DNA from: Caldilineaceae bacterium
GTDB taxonomy: Bacteria > Chloroflexota > Anaerolineae > Caldilineales > Caldilineaceae
Reading direction: 5' to 3'
Assembly: GCA_019637695.1 (NCBI GenBank)
Contig: JAHBVG010000023.1
Coordinates: 19,240-83,239 of the forward strand
Length of the DNA stretch: 64,000 nucleotides
Shown here: positions 51,523-61,501 of the stretch, piece after piece
How positions within the stretch are numbered: position 1 is the stretch's first letter
Layout of the letters: every line of letters begins with the position of its first letter
The notes under the pieces: model-generated
Seen by the model: only the letters and a program-made list of their open reading frames with translations
Told to the model about the DNA's origin: nothing
Databases searched by the model: none
Position numbers and translations under genes: made by a program

Positions 51523-54500
51523 TCATACAAGCGCTCCACCGCCTCATCCAGGCTGACGTCGATCAGCTCCTGCTGATAGATCAGCAGCAGACGGTCGCGC
51601 AGAGGAACCACGGCCATGAGCGGCGAGGCGGGGAGCGGTGCATGATGGTAACCCTGATTCAGGATCGGCTCCCATAGTTGGAGTTGCTCCTTACCCACCC
51701 CTATCCATAGCCAGTTCCCTAACCCGTATCCCGCTGCACGCCCAGCGTAGAAAGCATCCAGCCTCGAAACATCTAGACTAAGGGCGTCGCTGCTCACCCC
51801 TTCTGGAGATAACACCGCCCAGCGATAACCGGTGTGACTGTGCCATGCCAACATCGTCTGCCCCAGCGGTCCGTGATGGGCCGCAGTGGGCGGTTGAGAC
51901 GCTTCCCACTTTGGTTGCGCCGCCACCCCATTACGGGTTTCGTCCAGGTGATGCAGTTGTTCATTCCCTGCGTAGATGGGCATCTGGTGATCCAACAGCA
52001 TGAGCACAGCAGACGGAGCCGCATCTATGGGCAGGCCATTGAAGGGCGGCACGTGAATTGACGTGGCGGCGAGCGTATGATCGAGCCGCAACACCCCTGC
52101 TCGCGTCGGCAGCAAATAAAAGATTCCCTCTTCATCGCGACCGGTGGCCGGCGGCCCCAGCACCACGTTGTCGCCAAATTGCCCCGCTTCCAGCCGTCGC
52201 GCCCCGACGCCGCCTACACTACGCAATGCCGACATGCTCAGGCGATCCCCATCCCAGGCGTATTGCCACAGTGGATCTTGCCCCCGATAGGCGGGACAGC
52301 CCGGCGTCTGCTCCACATCGCCCGCCGCCGAGAGACGTGTATAGCTGCCATCGGTCATCTGCAAACAGAGCCAGAAATTATCTCCGCTGCGTGTGCGCTC
52401 GACCGCCGCCACTGCATCGGCAGCAATGCCCTGCACCGTGGGGCGTTGCAACGCATCTACCCGATACGTTTGCCGGGGAGCTACATACCAGCCGCCAGCG
52501 TCGGTGGCAACCTCGCTGCGATCTTCGCTGTGTAACGCCACTGAGTTGGGGGTATCAAACGGGAAGCGGCCCCCTGCTAAGGAGAGTGGCTCCTCGCGCA
52601 GCATGGCAATCAGCCGCCCCGGTTCACCGTTGATGCGCTCCACACGCCGCCAGTGCCAGTAGCCAGTTTCCTCACCGTGGATCAGATCATGGTCAGCAAA
52701 CGGATCTGCATCCAGCGCCACAAAGTGGCCGCTGTTGTCACTAACCCGCAGTTGACCTCGGTAAACTTGATCGCTGGTCGCGCCACAACGCAGCAGCACC
52801 TCCTCTCCCTCGCTTTGTAGATCGCTCACCGGGCAAGGCGCGCCCTCGCTTTGCGGCTCACGTACGATCAACAACGCATCGGGATCGAGTGCCGCCTGCC
52901 CGCTTGGTACCCCAAAAGGAAGCAATCCGGCAGGGGTGGCTGCCCACAACCGGTTGTCACTCCAGGCCAGCGCCGACCAGCGGTCGATGGCCAGTTGTCC
53001 CTCTTCCCAGGGTAGCGCCATCCATTCGTCGTTCAGCGTCCGCTGCCGGAAGGTGAACGGCGCAGCCTCTGTGGGTACATCCAACAGTAACCGGGCGCGG
53101 CTGTACAGAGGCGGATTAGCGGCAAATTGGCGCAGCACCGCCGCCGCAAATTGGTTTTGTAGCGGCGGCCAGCCGTTGCCCGTCCACCGATATACCGTGT
53201 TGGGATCTCCTTGCAGATAGAGACCGCTATCGAGGGTGACGCTGCTGCGGATCTGCGGCTGTGGCACACAGACCAGCTGCTGCGGGGCCAGGCTGCGCAG
53301 ATCGAAGTTGCGCACGCTGCCATCCAGGGTAAAACCACGCCCGGCATGAAGACTTTGCCACCCAGCCTCCCAGAGCGTGACCGTCTCGTTGCCACAGACC
53401 ATGCCCTGGAGCAGCCGGTCATGTGGGAAGCGACCTTCGTCTATCGTCGCCGCCAGATCTGTCAACTGCCCCGCCGCATCCCGATAAAGCCCCGTCACCT
53501 GCCCGGCGCTGTCCAGCGTCCACTGCCAGAGCGGAGTATCCACGCGCAGCCGTCGATCCAGCAAATCTGGCTTGGTACACGGTGTAAAGGCGCTGTTGCC
53601 CCGGCGCTCAATGCAGGTTTCCGTTGAAATCGCCATGAGCAAATCCCGATCATCCACTGGCACGCCCACCCGCACCACCGGCACGGGATCGCCCGCAGCG
53701 CTGTGCACATCATAGAGCTGACTGGCGGCGTTGAGATGCAGCGAGCGCAGGTCTGGGTAGATCAACAGCCCGGCAGCCGTGCCGACATAAACGCCGCGGC
53801 CATCCGCTGCCACACCCGTCACCACGTCAAAGGGGAATTGACCATCCACAAAGGCAAATGTAACCCAGTGCGAATTGCCGCTTACATCGTCCAGCCGCAC
53901 TTCCTTGACCACACGCCCTCCATCCAGGCTTAGGCGCAGCCGATCCTCTGTCACCAATTGCCGCTGTTGATAAGGATCCGTGGTGAGGGTTACGAACTGC
54001 CTCTGTGCACCATCCCAGCGTGTTATTGCGCCGCCGTTGCTGCGGTAGAGGGTTTCGCTGCCCCTCTCGGTGATGGGATCGAGCCAGTCGGCGGGCTGGG
54101 GCGCGTAGCGGGCGGCGCTCAACGTCGCCACGCCTATTTCTTTGCCGATCTCTACAAACGCATCGTTGAGGATGTAGAGTTCGCTGTTGCTCCACGCCGC
54201 TGCCTGCAACCAATCTGAGGTGAAGCCGTAATTGCCACTGCGGGCGCGGTGGGCGAAATCGTGAGGCTGTCCGCCAATGTCTACGACAAAGCGATTCTGC
54301 GCCAGTCGCCATGTCCACGCCGACGTATCCACCAGAGTGCGGTCGTACGCCGGGTGGGGCACATTAGCCTGCCAGCCCTGGCTTTGGCCGAAGAGAGTAC
54401 CTCCTGTCTGTCGATAGAGTGTGCCATCCGCTGCCAGATGCAGCGCGCCGCCCACCTCGGAGAAGAGCGTAACCATGGCTAAATCCACTCCGGTCGGGCC

Positions 54501-57500
54501 AGGATCGAAATCGGCGTAGCTATCGACGCGGTGGATCCCAGCATCACTTTGTAGATAGAGTTCACTGCCGCCGAAGGCCAGCCCGCGTCGACCTTCATCC
54601 CAGCGGAAGCTATCCGCGCCAAAGACCGACGGCGTGGCGCTGCCCAATGGGTAACGGCCTGTGACCCCGCCCTCACGCACCGTCTCGGTCAACGTCACAT
54701 CGCCGAGGGTGGTGACGAGCGTCTGGCGCGCTGCCTCCACCCGGCTGCTGCCCACCGGCAGATCGCCGTTCTCGGCCAGAAAACGGCCATGTACTGCGTT
54801 GATGGGCAGATCCAGTGAAATCGGTTGGAAGCGAATTGAGTCATCGGTCAGGCGTAGGTCGAGGCGGCTGTAGGTCCAGACGCCGTGTTGATTGGCTACG
54901 TGCAAGCGGTCAAGCCGCTCAGCCAGCACGGCGGCAACCGGCTCGACGATCAGCACGCCATCCTGAATAAACTGCGGCGGCGTGTAAAGTTGTGTCCCGC
55001 TTGTGGTCGCCACAGCAAAGGCATTGCGATTTCGGCCCCAGCTCAGCCAGCCGGCATCGAGCGCAGCGGGTTGTTCAAATTGCAATGCACCTCGGCTAGC
55101 CAACTGCTCAGTCGAGAGTGGGCGTTCGGCCACCAGCATGCCCGTATTCTGCACAGTTAGCGCTGTAATGGGGTCATAGGCCCAACGCCCGTTGGCAAGT
55201 GGACGCAGATGGGCGCGCAGCGCGCTCCACTCGTCCGCACGCCAGCCCGTGACCTGCACAGGCTGCCCAGTCGTGGTGGTCAGCCCGCCGGCGTCGAGGG
55301 GCAGGGTCAGGTTGACTCTAACCCGTGTGCCATTGAGGTGGAACAGGTGCAACTCGGCGTTTTCCACCTGGACCCGCGCCATCTGCGCCAATTCTGGCAG
55401 TGGCAGCGAATCGAACTGTTCGCGCACAACCAGACAGGGAACCGGGACCGGCATCGGCGTGGGCTGGGGCGATAGCGTCGCCGTAATCGCCTCAGTGCCT
55501 GTGAGGGGGAGAGTTTCGGTGACAGGGATTGCGGCTGTCGGCGCGGGAGGCGGCGCGCAGGTGGTGCGGATCACATAGGTCAGTCGGTCGGTACCGGTCT
55601 GAACCCACCAGTTGCCATTGGGTGCTCGCCAGAGATTTTGGATTGAGGTATTCAGCACGTCCGCGGGCAGGGGCAGATCGTCAGGTTGAAAGCGATTGCG
55701 GGTCCAGGTGTAGCCGATGCCCTGGCGATCCAGCGCCGTGGGGATGCTGCCCTCGGCCACAAAGAAGGCAAGCTCGGCGGCGGTGACATCACCCTGAACG
55801 GCTGGCACCGCAAAACTGCCCGCCTGCCAGTGTTGCCACCCCGTGGTGTCCAAGATCCAGGGTGTATCCTCACTATCCACCACAAACCGACGCACCCCTT
55901 CTACACGTTGGGCCGTGACACGTCCGGCGCTCTTCTGCAGAATCACCAGCGTGCCGCCATCCCATAGCCAGAGCCGCCCCGCCAACTGACGCACCGTCTG
56001 TACATTATTGATGATGGCTTCGGCGGGCAACGGCACAGCGCTGTGCGCCGCAGGATCGTAGAGGCGCAGGCCATTGTCGGTCTCAAACAGATGTAGATCT
56101 TGCCAGATCAACGCCCGGCGGACTTGTTCCGGCGCCAGTGTGAAGGCATCGGGGCTATGAGGCTGGCAGCCATAGAGGCGCTCCTCGCCCGCAGCGCAGC
56201 GCTGTAAACGCCAGTTGCCGTCCAAACTCCATACTTGTCCATCACCATCCATCGCCGTCTGGATCGCCTGGGGATCCAGATCGTAGCGCGCAAAGGATTG
56301 AGGGGCAGCGCCAGTGGCTTGGGCGATCCACCACGTTCTGCCGCCGTTGGCCACAGCCACGCCTCGCCCCAGCGCACGCTGATAGATCGTTGTGGGATCA
56401 GGATCACCCAAGATCCCCGGTTCTTGCCAGCGTCGCGTCACAGGATCAAAGGCATGAATGCGATCTTGGTAGACAAATGTCCACAGATCGTCGCCCCGCG
56501 CCTGCACATCGAGCAAGTAGAGCGGACTGCCAGTCCGCTCTACGGACGGACTGGCAGTCGGTCCTACGGGTTGCAACGCTACCCGGTTCTCGGCCAGCGA
56601 AAACCTGCCCACATGGAAGGAACCATTCTGCCCTTGTACAGTCACAATCTGCGCGTTGCCATCGGTTTCCACGTTGATTTCAGCAATCGTCGCCGGTGCG
56701 TTCGCCATCTCAATCGGTTGCCATGATCGCTTTTGCAGATCATAGCGCCAGAGACCGTTCCCCGTAGTGAAAAGCCAATAGCCATTACGCGGGAAAAGAC
56801 GGCGTAAATTCGCCGGATCGGGACCGCCGCCGGTGGCCGCCAGGATCTCTTGCTGCTGTCCAGCCGTCCACAGGGTAACGCTGCCGTCGTCGCCCAGCCA
56901 GGCCACGCGGTTGGTACTTTCGTCTACAGAGACAGCCGCCACGCTGTAGGTGATCACATTCAGTGCGAGGCTGCTTGTACTGCAACTGTTGGGCACGGCA
57001 ATCGAGTTCAAGGGGGCGATGCTGAGGCGGGTCTCTGCGGCGGAGACGAGGATCAGGTGATCCTCGGTGCGGTAGACACGACCGCCCTGAGAAAGCAGGT
57101 CTGGCGGTCCGGCGTACCAGGTGCGCGCATCGGGTCGGTAGAAGAACAGGCCAACGTCAGTGGCGGCGGCAATGAGACCGTTGGGCAGCAAACGAGCGTC
57201 GAGGATTGTTGTTACCCCAGGGGCCAGTGGCGTGCGGAAGAAACAACGCGCCGTGCTTGTAGAGGGGGAAGCGGCGTTGTAACTTTTCAAGTAGCGGTTG
57301 CCCTGCCCCTGGCGCACGGTCCAGATGCGCCCGCCTCCCTCGGAAAGGCTGAGGACGCGCCCTGCCTCCCGATCAATGGCGCTATCGCCCAGGTAGGCAA
57401 TGCCATTGCCCAGCGCCAGCGGCACATCGCCAATCAGCGCTTCAATGGTGAGCGCGCCCCCGCTGGCTGGGTCCCAGCGTTGCGCTACCTGCCGCTGCGC

Positions 57501-59624
57501 CAGATCATATGCGTCTACCTGACCGTTGCCCGCCAGGTAGATGCGGTTCCCCGCCTGCACGGCATCGCTCACCTGGGCGTCGGCCATGTCAAAGCCGCGC
57601 TCGTCGCCGATGAGTACCGGGTCTCGGCCAGGGCGGAGCAGCCGCCCCGCCTCGCTGCGCATGAGCAACTCACCGTTGAAGACAGCCAATTCCTCGGCGC
57701 GTACGTCGGCAGGCGGATCGAAGAAATCATCCCACCCGCGCTGCTGCAAATCATAACGGCGCAGCCCCTGACGTGTGCTAATCAACAGATCGCCGTCATG
57801 CATGATCACGTCCAGCAGGGGCAGCCGGTCCAATTCCGTTTCTGCTACTCCGGTCAAGCGATCTACTGCCGTAGGCGTCACCTGATAGACACTGCCATCG
57901 CCAGCCAGCACGCCAATACCGTTGTTGCCCCAGGGCCAGAGCGAGGTCAGCGGCCCGGGCAGATCAACAGGTGTCACACCATTGACTTCATCAACGAGGT
58001 CTGCCCCAATGTGGAGACGACTGCCCGTCAGCCGGTAGATCGTCAGCGAACGCCGATCCGGGGCGGTCACTGCGTAGATGATGCCCCCGGCGCTCAGGAG
58101 TTGTGTATCCTCATCCAGCAACCAGCTGGGAAGCGCGTTGCCCGCCACATCCTCGTAGCGGCGATGGATCACGTCATGGATCAGCAGACCGTCAGGGCCG
58201 GTGAAGAGTACTGTGTCGTCCACCGCCACCGCCGCTGTGAACCGTTCCGGCTCAAAAGCCGTGCGCGTGACTTCATACAGCGGCGCAGCCTCACCTACCG
58301 GGTCGAGTACGTAGACATTGCCCTGCGTCGTCAGCGCCAGGGTCTCCGGCCCGGCGGTTAGCAGTTGGGCGATGCGCTGGCCGGGTAATTCCCAGAACTG
58401 GATTTGATCAGGGTGGGCGCGTTGCAGCAACCCCACGCCGCCGTCGTAGCCAAAGTAGAAGCCCGCATCGTCGGCCAGGGGCAGTGTCACCCGGATCTGC
58501 TTCTTCTCGATCTGCTGCCAGTCGTGGCGCACAATGTTGTAGGTGAAGATCCCCGCCATGCCGGCCACGGTCAGATCCTCGCCCCACTGTTGGGCGAAGG
58601 AGAGATCGCCTAGCTGGAGATCCGGATAGCGATGGCGTTCATCGAAGAGCGCAGTGGGCGTAGCGTCGGGCGCGCTGTACATGCCCATCCACAGGCAGCC
58701 GTCCCCCACGGTGCAGGGCTGCCGGCGTAACACCCAGAGCGCTTCGTCTGCATCCAGGTCGAGCACCTCGCCCGCGCCTGCCGTTACCTCAATTAACTGT
58801 TGATCATTGCGATCCACACGCAAGGCGATCAACCCGCCAGGTGTGCCAATCCAGAACCAGTTGCGCCAGTGGACGAGGTGGGTGATGCGTAGATCGGGCA
58901 AGGTCTGCCAAAAATCGGCAGGGAAAGTGCGCCACACGCCCTGGACAGTGTCGTAGATGCCGATGCCGTCATCCTGTGTACCCAACACCAGCCAGCGTTT
59001 GTCAGGCGAAACTGCCGCGGTAGTCAGTTGTATCTCGTCGACGGGGGCACCGCTGGCCCCGCGAAAGAGTGTATCCCCGACGACAATGCGCCAGTCCCCA
59101 TCGCTGCGCCGCGCCAATCCGCCAGCCTGGCTCACGGCCCACAGCGCGTCCCCATCGGGACAGGCGACTGCGTTGTCGGCCAGGGGACTTTCTCCACAGC
59201 CAGAACGCAGCACGACGAAATCACGATGGATGGGGGCATCGGCGGGAAAAGGCGTTTCCTCGCTCCACAGACGCGTGGCCGGGTCGTAACGGTGGATCAT
59301 TCCCCCAGCCTGGGCCATGTAGACCCGGCCGTCAGCGCTGTGATAGACGGCGTCGAGCAGAGGACGCCTGGTCAGATCGTCTCGCACGTTGGTCAAAATA
59401 CGTTCGTCGGCCAGTGGCTGCACCAGCGGCGGATCAAGCAGATCGTAGACCTGGGCAGCCTGCACCGCTACAAACCAAAGGGCGGCTAGAATTGCCAGCC
59501 CTAACCCGATCCCCAGGATGAGCACCACGTCAGTGCGATGACGCAGCGGGATCGACCAGGCGCGGGCATGGAAGGCGCGCCGTGCGCGGTCTCGTGGCAG
59601 CCGACGAATAGTTTGCCAGTCCAC
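51519..59624 (-). CDS. Giant membrane-anchored beta-propeller protein
   Basis: The 2701-residue product starts with GTG at 59624, directly abutting the upstream stop, with AGGAGG eight bases before it. A basic start is followed by one membrane segment (about 33-57, VVLILGIGLGLAILAALWFVAVQAA). The remainder should be outside the membrane. It is made of very many short beta repeats with Trp, Asp and Gly turns (DGRVYMAQAGGMIHRYDPATRLW, NWFWIGTPGGLIALRVD, LWIGVG), like two-component-regulator propellers and PQQ/WD-type blades. A Pro/Thr linker (about 1380-1415) divides two propeller blocks. No enzyme motif was found. A surface scaffold or sensor role is inferred. A palindromic repeat pair is inserted in frame near residues 1020-1036. 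Confidence 0.8.
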   Translation of the reverse strand: MDWQTIRRLPRDRARRAFHARAWSIPLRHRTDVVLILGIGLGLAILAALWFVAVQAAQVYDLLDPPLVQPLADERILTNVRDDLTRRPLLDAVYHSADGRVYMAQAGGMIHRYDPATRLWSEETPFPADAPIHRDFVVLRSGCGESPLADNAVACPDGDALWAVSQAGGLARRSDGDWRIVVGDTLFRGASGAPVDEIQLTTAAVSPDKRWLVLGTQDDGIGIYDTVQGVWRTFPADFWQTLPDLRITHLVHWRNWFWIGTPGGLIALRVDRNDQQLIEVTAGAGEVLDLDADEALWVLRRQPCTVGDGCLWMGMYSAPDATPTALFDERHRYPDLQLGDLSFAQQWGEDLTVAGMAGIFTYNIVRHDWQQIEKKQIRVTLPLADDAGFYFGYDGGVGLLQRAHPDQIQFWELPGQRIAQLLTAGPETLALTTQGNVYVLDPVGEAAPLYEVTRTAFEPERFTAAVAVDDTVLFTGPDGLLIHDVIHRRYEDVAGNALPSWLLDEDTQLLSAGGIIYAVTAPDRRSLTIYRLTGSRLHIGADLVDEVNGVTPVDLPGPLTSLWPWGNNGIGVLAGDGSVYQVTPTAVDRLTGVAETELDRLPLLDVIMHDGDLLISTRQGLRRYDLQQRGWDDFFDPPADVRAEELAVFNGELLMRSEAGRLLRPGRDPVLIGDERGFDMADAQVSDAVQAGNRIYLAGNGQVDAYDLAQRQVAQRWDPASGGALTIEALIGDVPLALGNGIAYLGDSAIDREAGRVLSLSEGGGRIWTVRQGQGNRYLKSYNAASPSTSTARCFFRTPLAPGVTTILDARLLPNGLIAAATDVGLFFYRPDARTWYAGPPDLLSQGGRVYRTEDHLILVSAAETRLSIAPLNSIAVPNSCSTSSLALNVITYSVAAVSVDESTNRVAWLGDDGSVTLWTAGQQQEILAATGGGPDPANLRRLFPRNGYWLFTTGNGLWRYDLQKRSWQPIEMANAPATIAEINVETDGNAQIVTVQGQNGSFHVGRFSLAENRVALQPVGPTASPSVERTGSPLYLLDVQARGDDLWTFVYQDRIHAFDPVTRRWQEPGILGDPDPTTIYQRALGRGVAVANGGRTWWIAQATGAAPQSFARYDLDPQAIQTAMDGDGQVWSLDGNWRLQRCAAGEERLYGCQPHSPDAFTLAPEQVRRALIWQDLHLFETDNGLRLYDPAAHSAVPLPAEAIINNVQTVRQLAGRLWLWDGGTLVILQKSAGRVTAQRVEGVRRFVVDSEDTPWILDTTGWQHWQAGSFAVPAVQGDVTAAELAFFVAEGSIPTALDRQGIGYTWTRNRFQPDDLPLPADVLNTSIQNLWRAPNGNWWVQTGTDRLTYVIRTTCAPPPAPTAAIPVTETLPLTGTEAITATLSPQPTPMPVPVPCLVVREQFDSLPLPELAQMARVQVENAELHLFHLNGTRVRVNLTLPLDAGGLTTTTGQPVQVTGWRADEWSALRAHLRPLANGRWAYDPITALTVQNTGMLVAERPLSTEQLASRGALQFEQPAALDAGWLSWGRNRNAFAVATTSGTQLYTPPQFIQDGVLIVEPVAAVLAERLDRLHVANQHGVWTYSRLDLRLTDDSIRFQPISLDLPINAVHGRFLAENGDLPVGSSRVEAARQTLVTTLGDVTLTETVREGGVTGRYPLGSATPSVFGADSFRWDEGRRGLAFGGSELYLQSDAGIHRVDSYADFDPGPTGVDLAMVTLFSEVGGALHLAADGTLYRQTGGTLFGQSQGWQANVPHPAYDRTLVDTSAWTWRLAQNRFVVDIGGQPHDFAHRARSGNYGFTSDWLQAAAWSNSELYILNDAFVEIGKEIGVATLSAARYAPQPADWLDPITERGSETLYRSNGGAITRWDGAQRQFVTLTTDPYQQRQLVTEDRLRLSLDGGRVVKEVRLDDVSGNSHWVTFAFVDGQFPFDVVTGVAADGRGVYVGTAAGLLIYPDLRSLHLNAASQLYDVHSAAGDPVPVVRVGVPVDDRDLLMAISTETCIERRGNSAFTPCTKPDLLDRRLRVDTPLWQWTLDSAGQVTGLYRDAAGQLTDLAATIDEGRFPHDRLLQGMVCGNETVTLWEAGWQSLHAGRGFTLDGSVRNFDLRSLAPQQLVCVPQPQIRSSVTLDSGLYLQGDPNTVYRWTGNGWPPLQNQFAAAVLRQFAANPPLYSRARLLLDVPTEAAPFTFRQRTLNDEWMALPWEEGQLAIDRWSALAWSDNRLWAATPAGLLPFGVPSGQAALDPDALLIVREPQSEGAPCPVSDLQSEGEEVLLRCGATSDQVYRGQLRVSDNSGHFVALDADPFADHDLIHGEETGYWHWRRVERINGEPGRLIAMLREEPLSLAGGRFPFDTPNSVALHSEDRSEVATDAGGWYVAPRQTYRVDALQRPTVQGIAADAVAAVERTRSGDNFWLCLQMTDGSYTRLSAAGDVEQTPGCPAYRGQDPLWQYAWDGDRLSMSALRSVGGVGARRLEAGQFGDNVVLGPPATGRDEEGIFYLLPTRAGVLRLDHTLAATSIHVPPFNGLPIDAAPSAVLMLLDHQMPIYAGNEQLHHLDETRNGVAAQPKWEASQPPTAAHHGPLGQTMLAWHSHTGYRWAVLSPEGVSSDALSLDVSRLDAFYAGRAAGYGLGNWLWIGVGKEQLQLWEPILNQGYHHAPLPASPLMAVVPLRDRLLLIYQQELIDVSLDEAVERLYE
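56517..56567. repeat. Tandem palindromes inserted in a coding sequence
   Basis: GTAGAGCGGA (56517-56526) pairs perfectly with TCCGCTCTAC (56534-56543) around CTGCCAG. A second near-palindrome from GGACGGACTG (56544-56553) to CAGTCGGTCC (56555-56564) follows, then TAC. The pair is read in frame on the minus strand as VGPTASPSVERTGSPLYL inside the giant propeller protein. Confidence 0.8.
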
Positions 59625-61022
59625 CTATGCGTCCTCCTGATTCCTCAGTTGATAGGCCGGCCCGGCGGCCTGCACCAATGCTGTAATCTGCGCTACCCCC
59701 AGACGCAGGTCTCGATACTGCACGGGGTTCTCATCCTGACGAGCAAATTGGGTACGTTGCCACGCCTGGGCGCGCTCGCCCTGGTAGTCGTCCAGGAGTT
59801 GCGCTGTCACCACATGGTCCACGGGGCGCGGAAGCGTGCGCAACGTTTCTGTGATCTGCGCCAGCAAGGCGGCCAGAGGTGTCTCTGGCTCGGCCATCAG
59901 CAGCGATGCCGTCACCTTCAACGCGGTGACAGCATCCGCGAAGCGCAACGCCGTGTGGGGCGATTGGGTGAGCCAAGCGGTGTGTACGGCCACAGCCATC
60001 GCCATTTCGCCCAGCAGCGCCCGCGCCGACGGGGACTCGTTGGGCAAAAATGTCTCTGCCGTGCGGCGACCTGGGGATTTGCGGAGCCATAGTTGCTCTA
60101 GCCGAGCGTGTAGGGATTCCAGGTGCAGGCTGCGCGCGGCCACGGCGTTGCTCAAAAAGTAGAGCGGATCGGCCAGCGCAGGGATGGCTTGGGGACGTTC
60201 GCCAAACCATCTGGCCTGCACGTCAGGCGCGGCGATCAGCAGCAGCAGGTAGATTTCGGAAACCAGGGCGACCGGGGTCCAGCGTTCCGGTTCCGCCCAG
60301 GCCGCCTGCAACCAATCAGCTTTGGGCGGTTGAATGAGGAGGAGTCGGCCTTGCAAACGTTGCTCTCCGTGGTAGTCGAACAGAAAACCAGCCTCCTGGA
60401 TCTCGTGGGCTGTGCGTGGGTCGGGCATGGCGGGCGTGTGCGGATGGCGCAGATATGCCGCCAGCCGGGTCAGCGCGTAGATACGACGGCGCACGCTGCC
60501 CGCTGGCTCGTTGTCAGGCACAGGCGTCATCCGCTCGATCAACGCCACCCGTTCGTGATCGGTCACCGCCTGGAGCATCGTGGGCTGCATCCCCATGCGA
60601 GCAAAGCCACGCGCTGTCATCAACAGCCAGGGGTGAGTCCAACGTCGGCGCACTGCCTGGCGCAGCAGCCAGATGTGCCCGCCGCGCACCAACGAACGAT
60701 CCGCCAGCCAGCAGAGCGTCCATAAGACAATGACAGTTGCAGCGCAAAGCCACCAGACCAGGCTTTCGGGAAAGAAGCGGGTGAAGGTATGCCCTTTAAT
60801 GGGCAAATAAACGTGGTCGTGCAGCCAATAGAGCAGATAGCCGATCCCATTTGGCAGCAGCAGCCGATAGATCAAGGTTACCACCAGGAGATAAAACGCC
60901 AATGAAATGATGGCAGCGATGACAACGCGGCGCACAATGCGTCTGCCGCGCCCGTCAGCGGGAATGCTGGGTAACGGGGCCAACACAGTTGACGTCAGTT
61001 GATTTCGGAGATCCGGCTGCAT
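59625..61022 (-). CDS. Membrane protein with large cytoplasmic helical domain
   Basis: The 465-residue gene starts after GGAGAG. Two hydrophobic segments (about 33-54 and 88-107, with WLHDHVYLPIKGHTFTRFF between them) form a membrane hairpin. The remaining 350 residues are hydrophilic and mainly helical, with many Trp and Arg (RRRWTHPWLLMTARGFARMG, ERWTPVALVSEIYLLLL). No known domain or catalytic motif was recognised. Its stop codon touches the start of the giant propeller gene, so the two proteins are made in a fixed ratio and probably interact, one inside and one outside the membrane. Confidence 0.7.
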   Translation of the reverse strand: MQPDLRNQLTSTVLAPLPSIPADGRGRRIVRRVVIAAIISLAFYLLVVTLIYRLLLPNGIGYLLYWLHDHVYLPIKGHTFTRFFPESLVWWLCAATVIVLWTLCWLADRSLVRGGHIWLLRQAVRRRWTHPWLLMTARGFARMGMQPTMLQAVTDHERVALIERMTPVPDNEPAGSVRRRIYALTRLAAYLRHPHTPAMPDPRTAHEIQEAGFLFDYHGEQRLQGRLLLIQPPKADWLQAAWAEPERWTPVALVSEIYLLLLIAAPDVQARWFGERPQAIPALADPLYFLSNAVAARSLHLESLHARLEQLWLRKSPGRRTAETFLPNESPSARALLGEMAMAVAVHTAWLTQSPHTALRFADAVTALKVTASLLMAEPETPLAALLAQITETLRTLPRPVDHVVTAQLLDDYQGERAQAWQRTQFARQDENPVQYRDLRLGVAQITALVQAAGPAYQLRNQEDA

Positions 61023-61041
61023 ATGTACTCTCCATGAGTGC

Positions 61042-61467
61042 TCAGCGTAACAAGGTTTCCAGCCATGCGACCATGTCGGGCAGATAGCGATAGAGCAAGG
61101 CCATCAGGTAAAAGAAGAGTCCGATGCTGCCCAGGATCAATAGGGTCACCACTACCTGCACCCAGTAATTCTGCCACCAAAGCACGAAGATCTGGCCGCG
61201 CACCCACCAGAATTTAGGATGCCAGAACGGCAGTGTACGCTGCCAGCGCATTCGCCCGTGCTGCCAGCGCAGAGGCCAGAAATTCACCCGTACCCTAGCC
61301 GCCCGCAACATTTTCACCGAGCGAGCCAGCACCTGTACAAGATCGCGCTTGAGCAACGTACGGTGTTCCGGCCACTGATGGGTGACGGCGGTCGCCGCGT
61401 CCACCGCCGCTGCCGCTTCGTCTTGTTTGTTCCGCTGTTGTCGTGTCTGGTCGCTGAATGTGTTCAA
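61042..61467 (-). CDS. Small basic protein with one membrane segment
   Basis: The start is put at the TTG at 61467, because AGAGGG precedes it and the upstream part of the open frame overlaps the next gene. It encodes 141 residues. An N-terminal hydrophilic part is followed by a strikingly Trp- and Arg-rich segment (NFWPLRWQHGRMRWQRTLPFWHPKFWWVRG, about 71-100). A hydrophobic helix (about 112-132, VVVTLLILGSIGLFFYLMAL) closes it. The Trp/Arg stretch probably lies at the membrane surface. No family was recognised. It lies between two genes of the same strand with short gaps, so it is part of the operon. Confidence 0.6.
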   Translation of the reverse strand: MNTFSDQTRQQRNKQDEAAAAVDAATAVTHQWPEHRTLLKRDLVQVLARSVKMLRAARVRVNFWPLRWQHGRMRWQRTLPFWHPKFWWVRGQIFVLWWQNYWVQVVVTLLILGSIGLFFYLMALLYRYLPDMVAWLETLLR

Positions 61468-61501
61468 GGTTTTCCCTCTTTGTGAGGATTGCCAGTCCGA
61501 G

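Noticed and set aside
56850..58361. Plus-strand frame of 503 codons opposite the giant propeller gene
   Set aside because: The minus strand encodes repeated propeller blades with a good start. This frame has no ribosome binding site and no recognisable motif.
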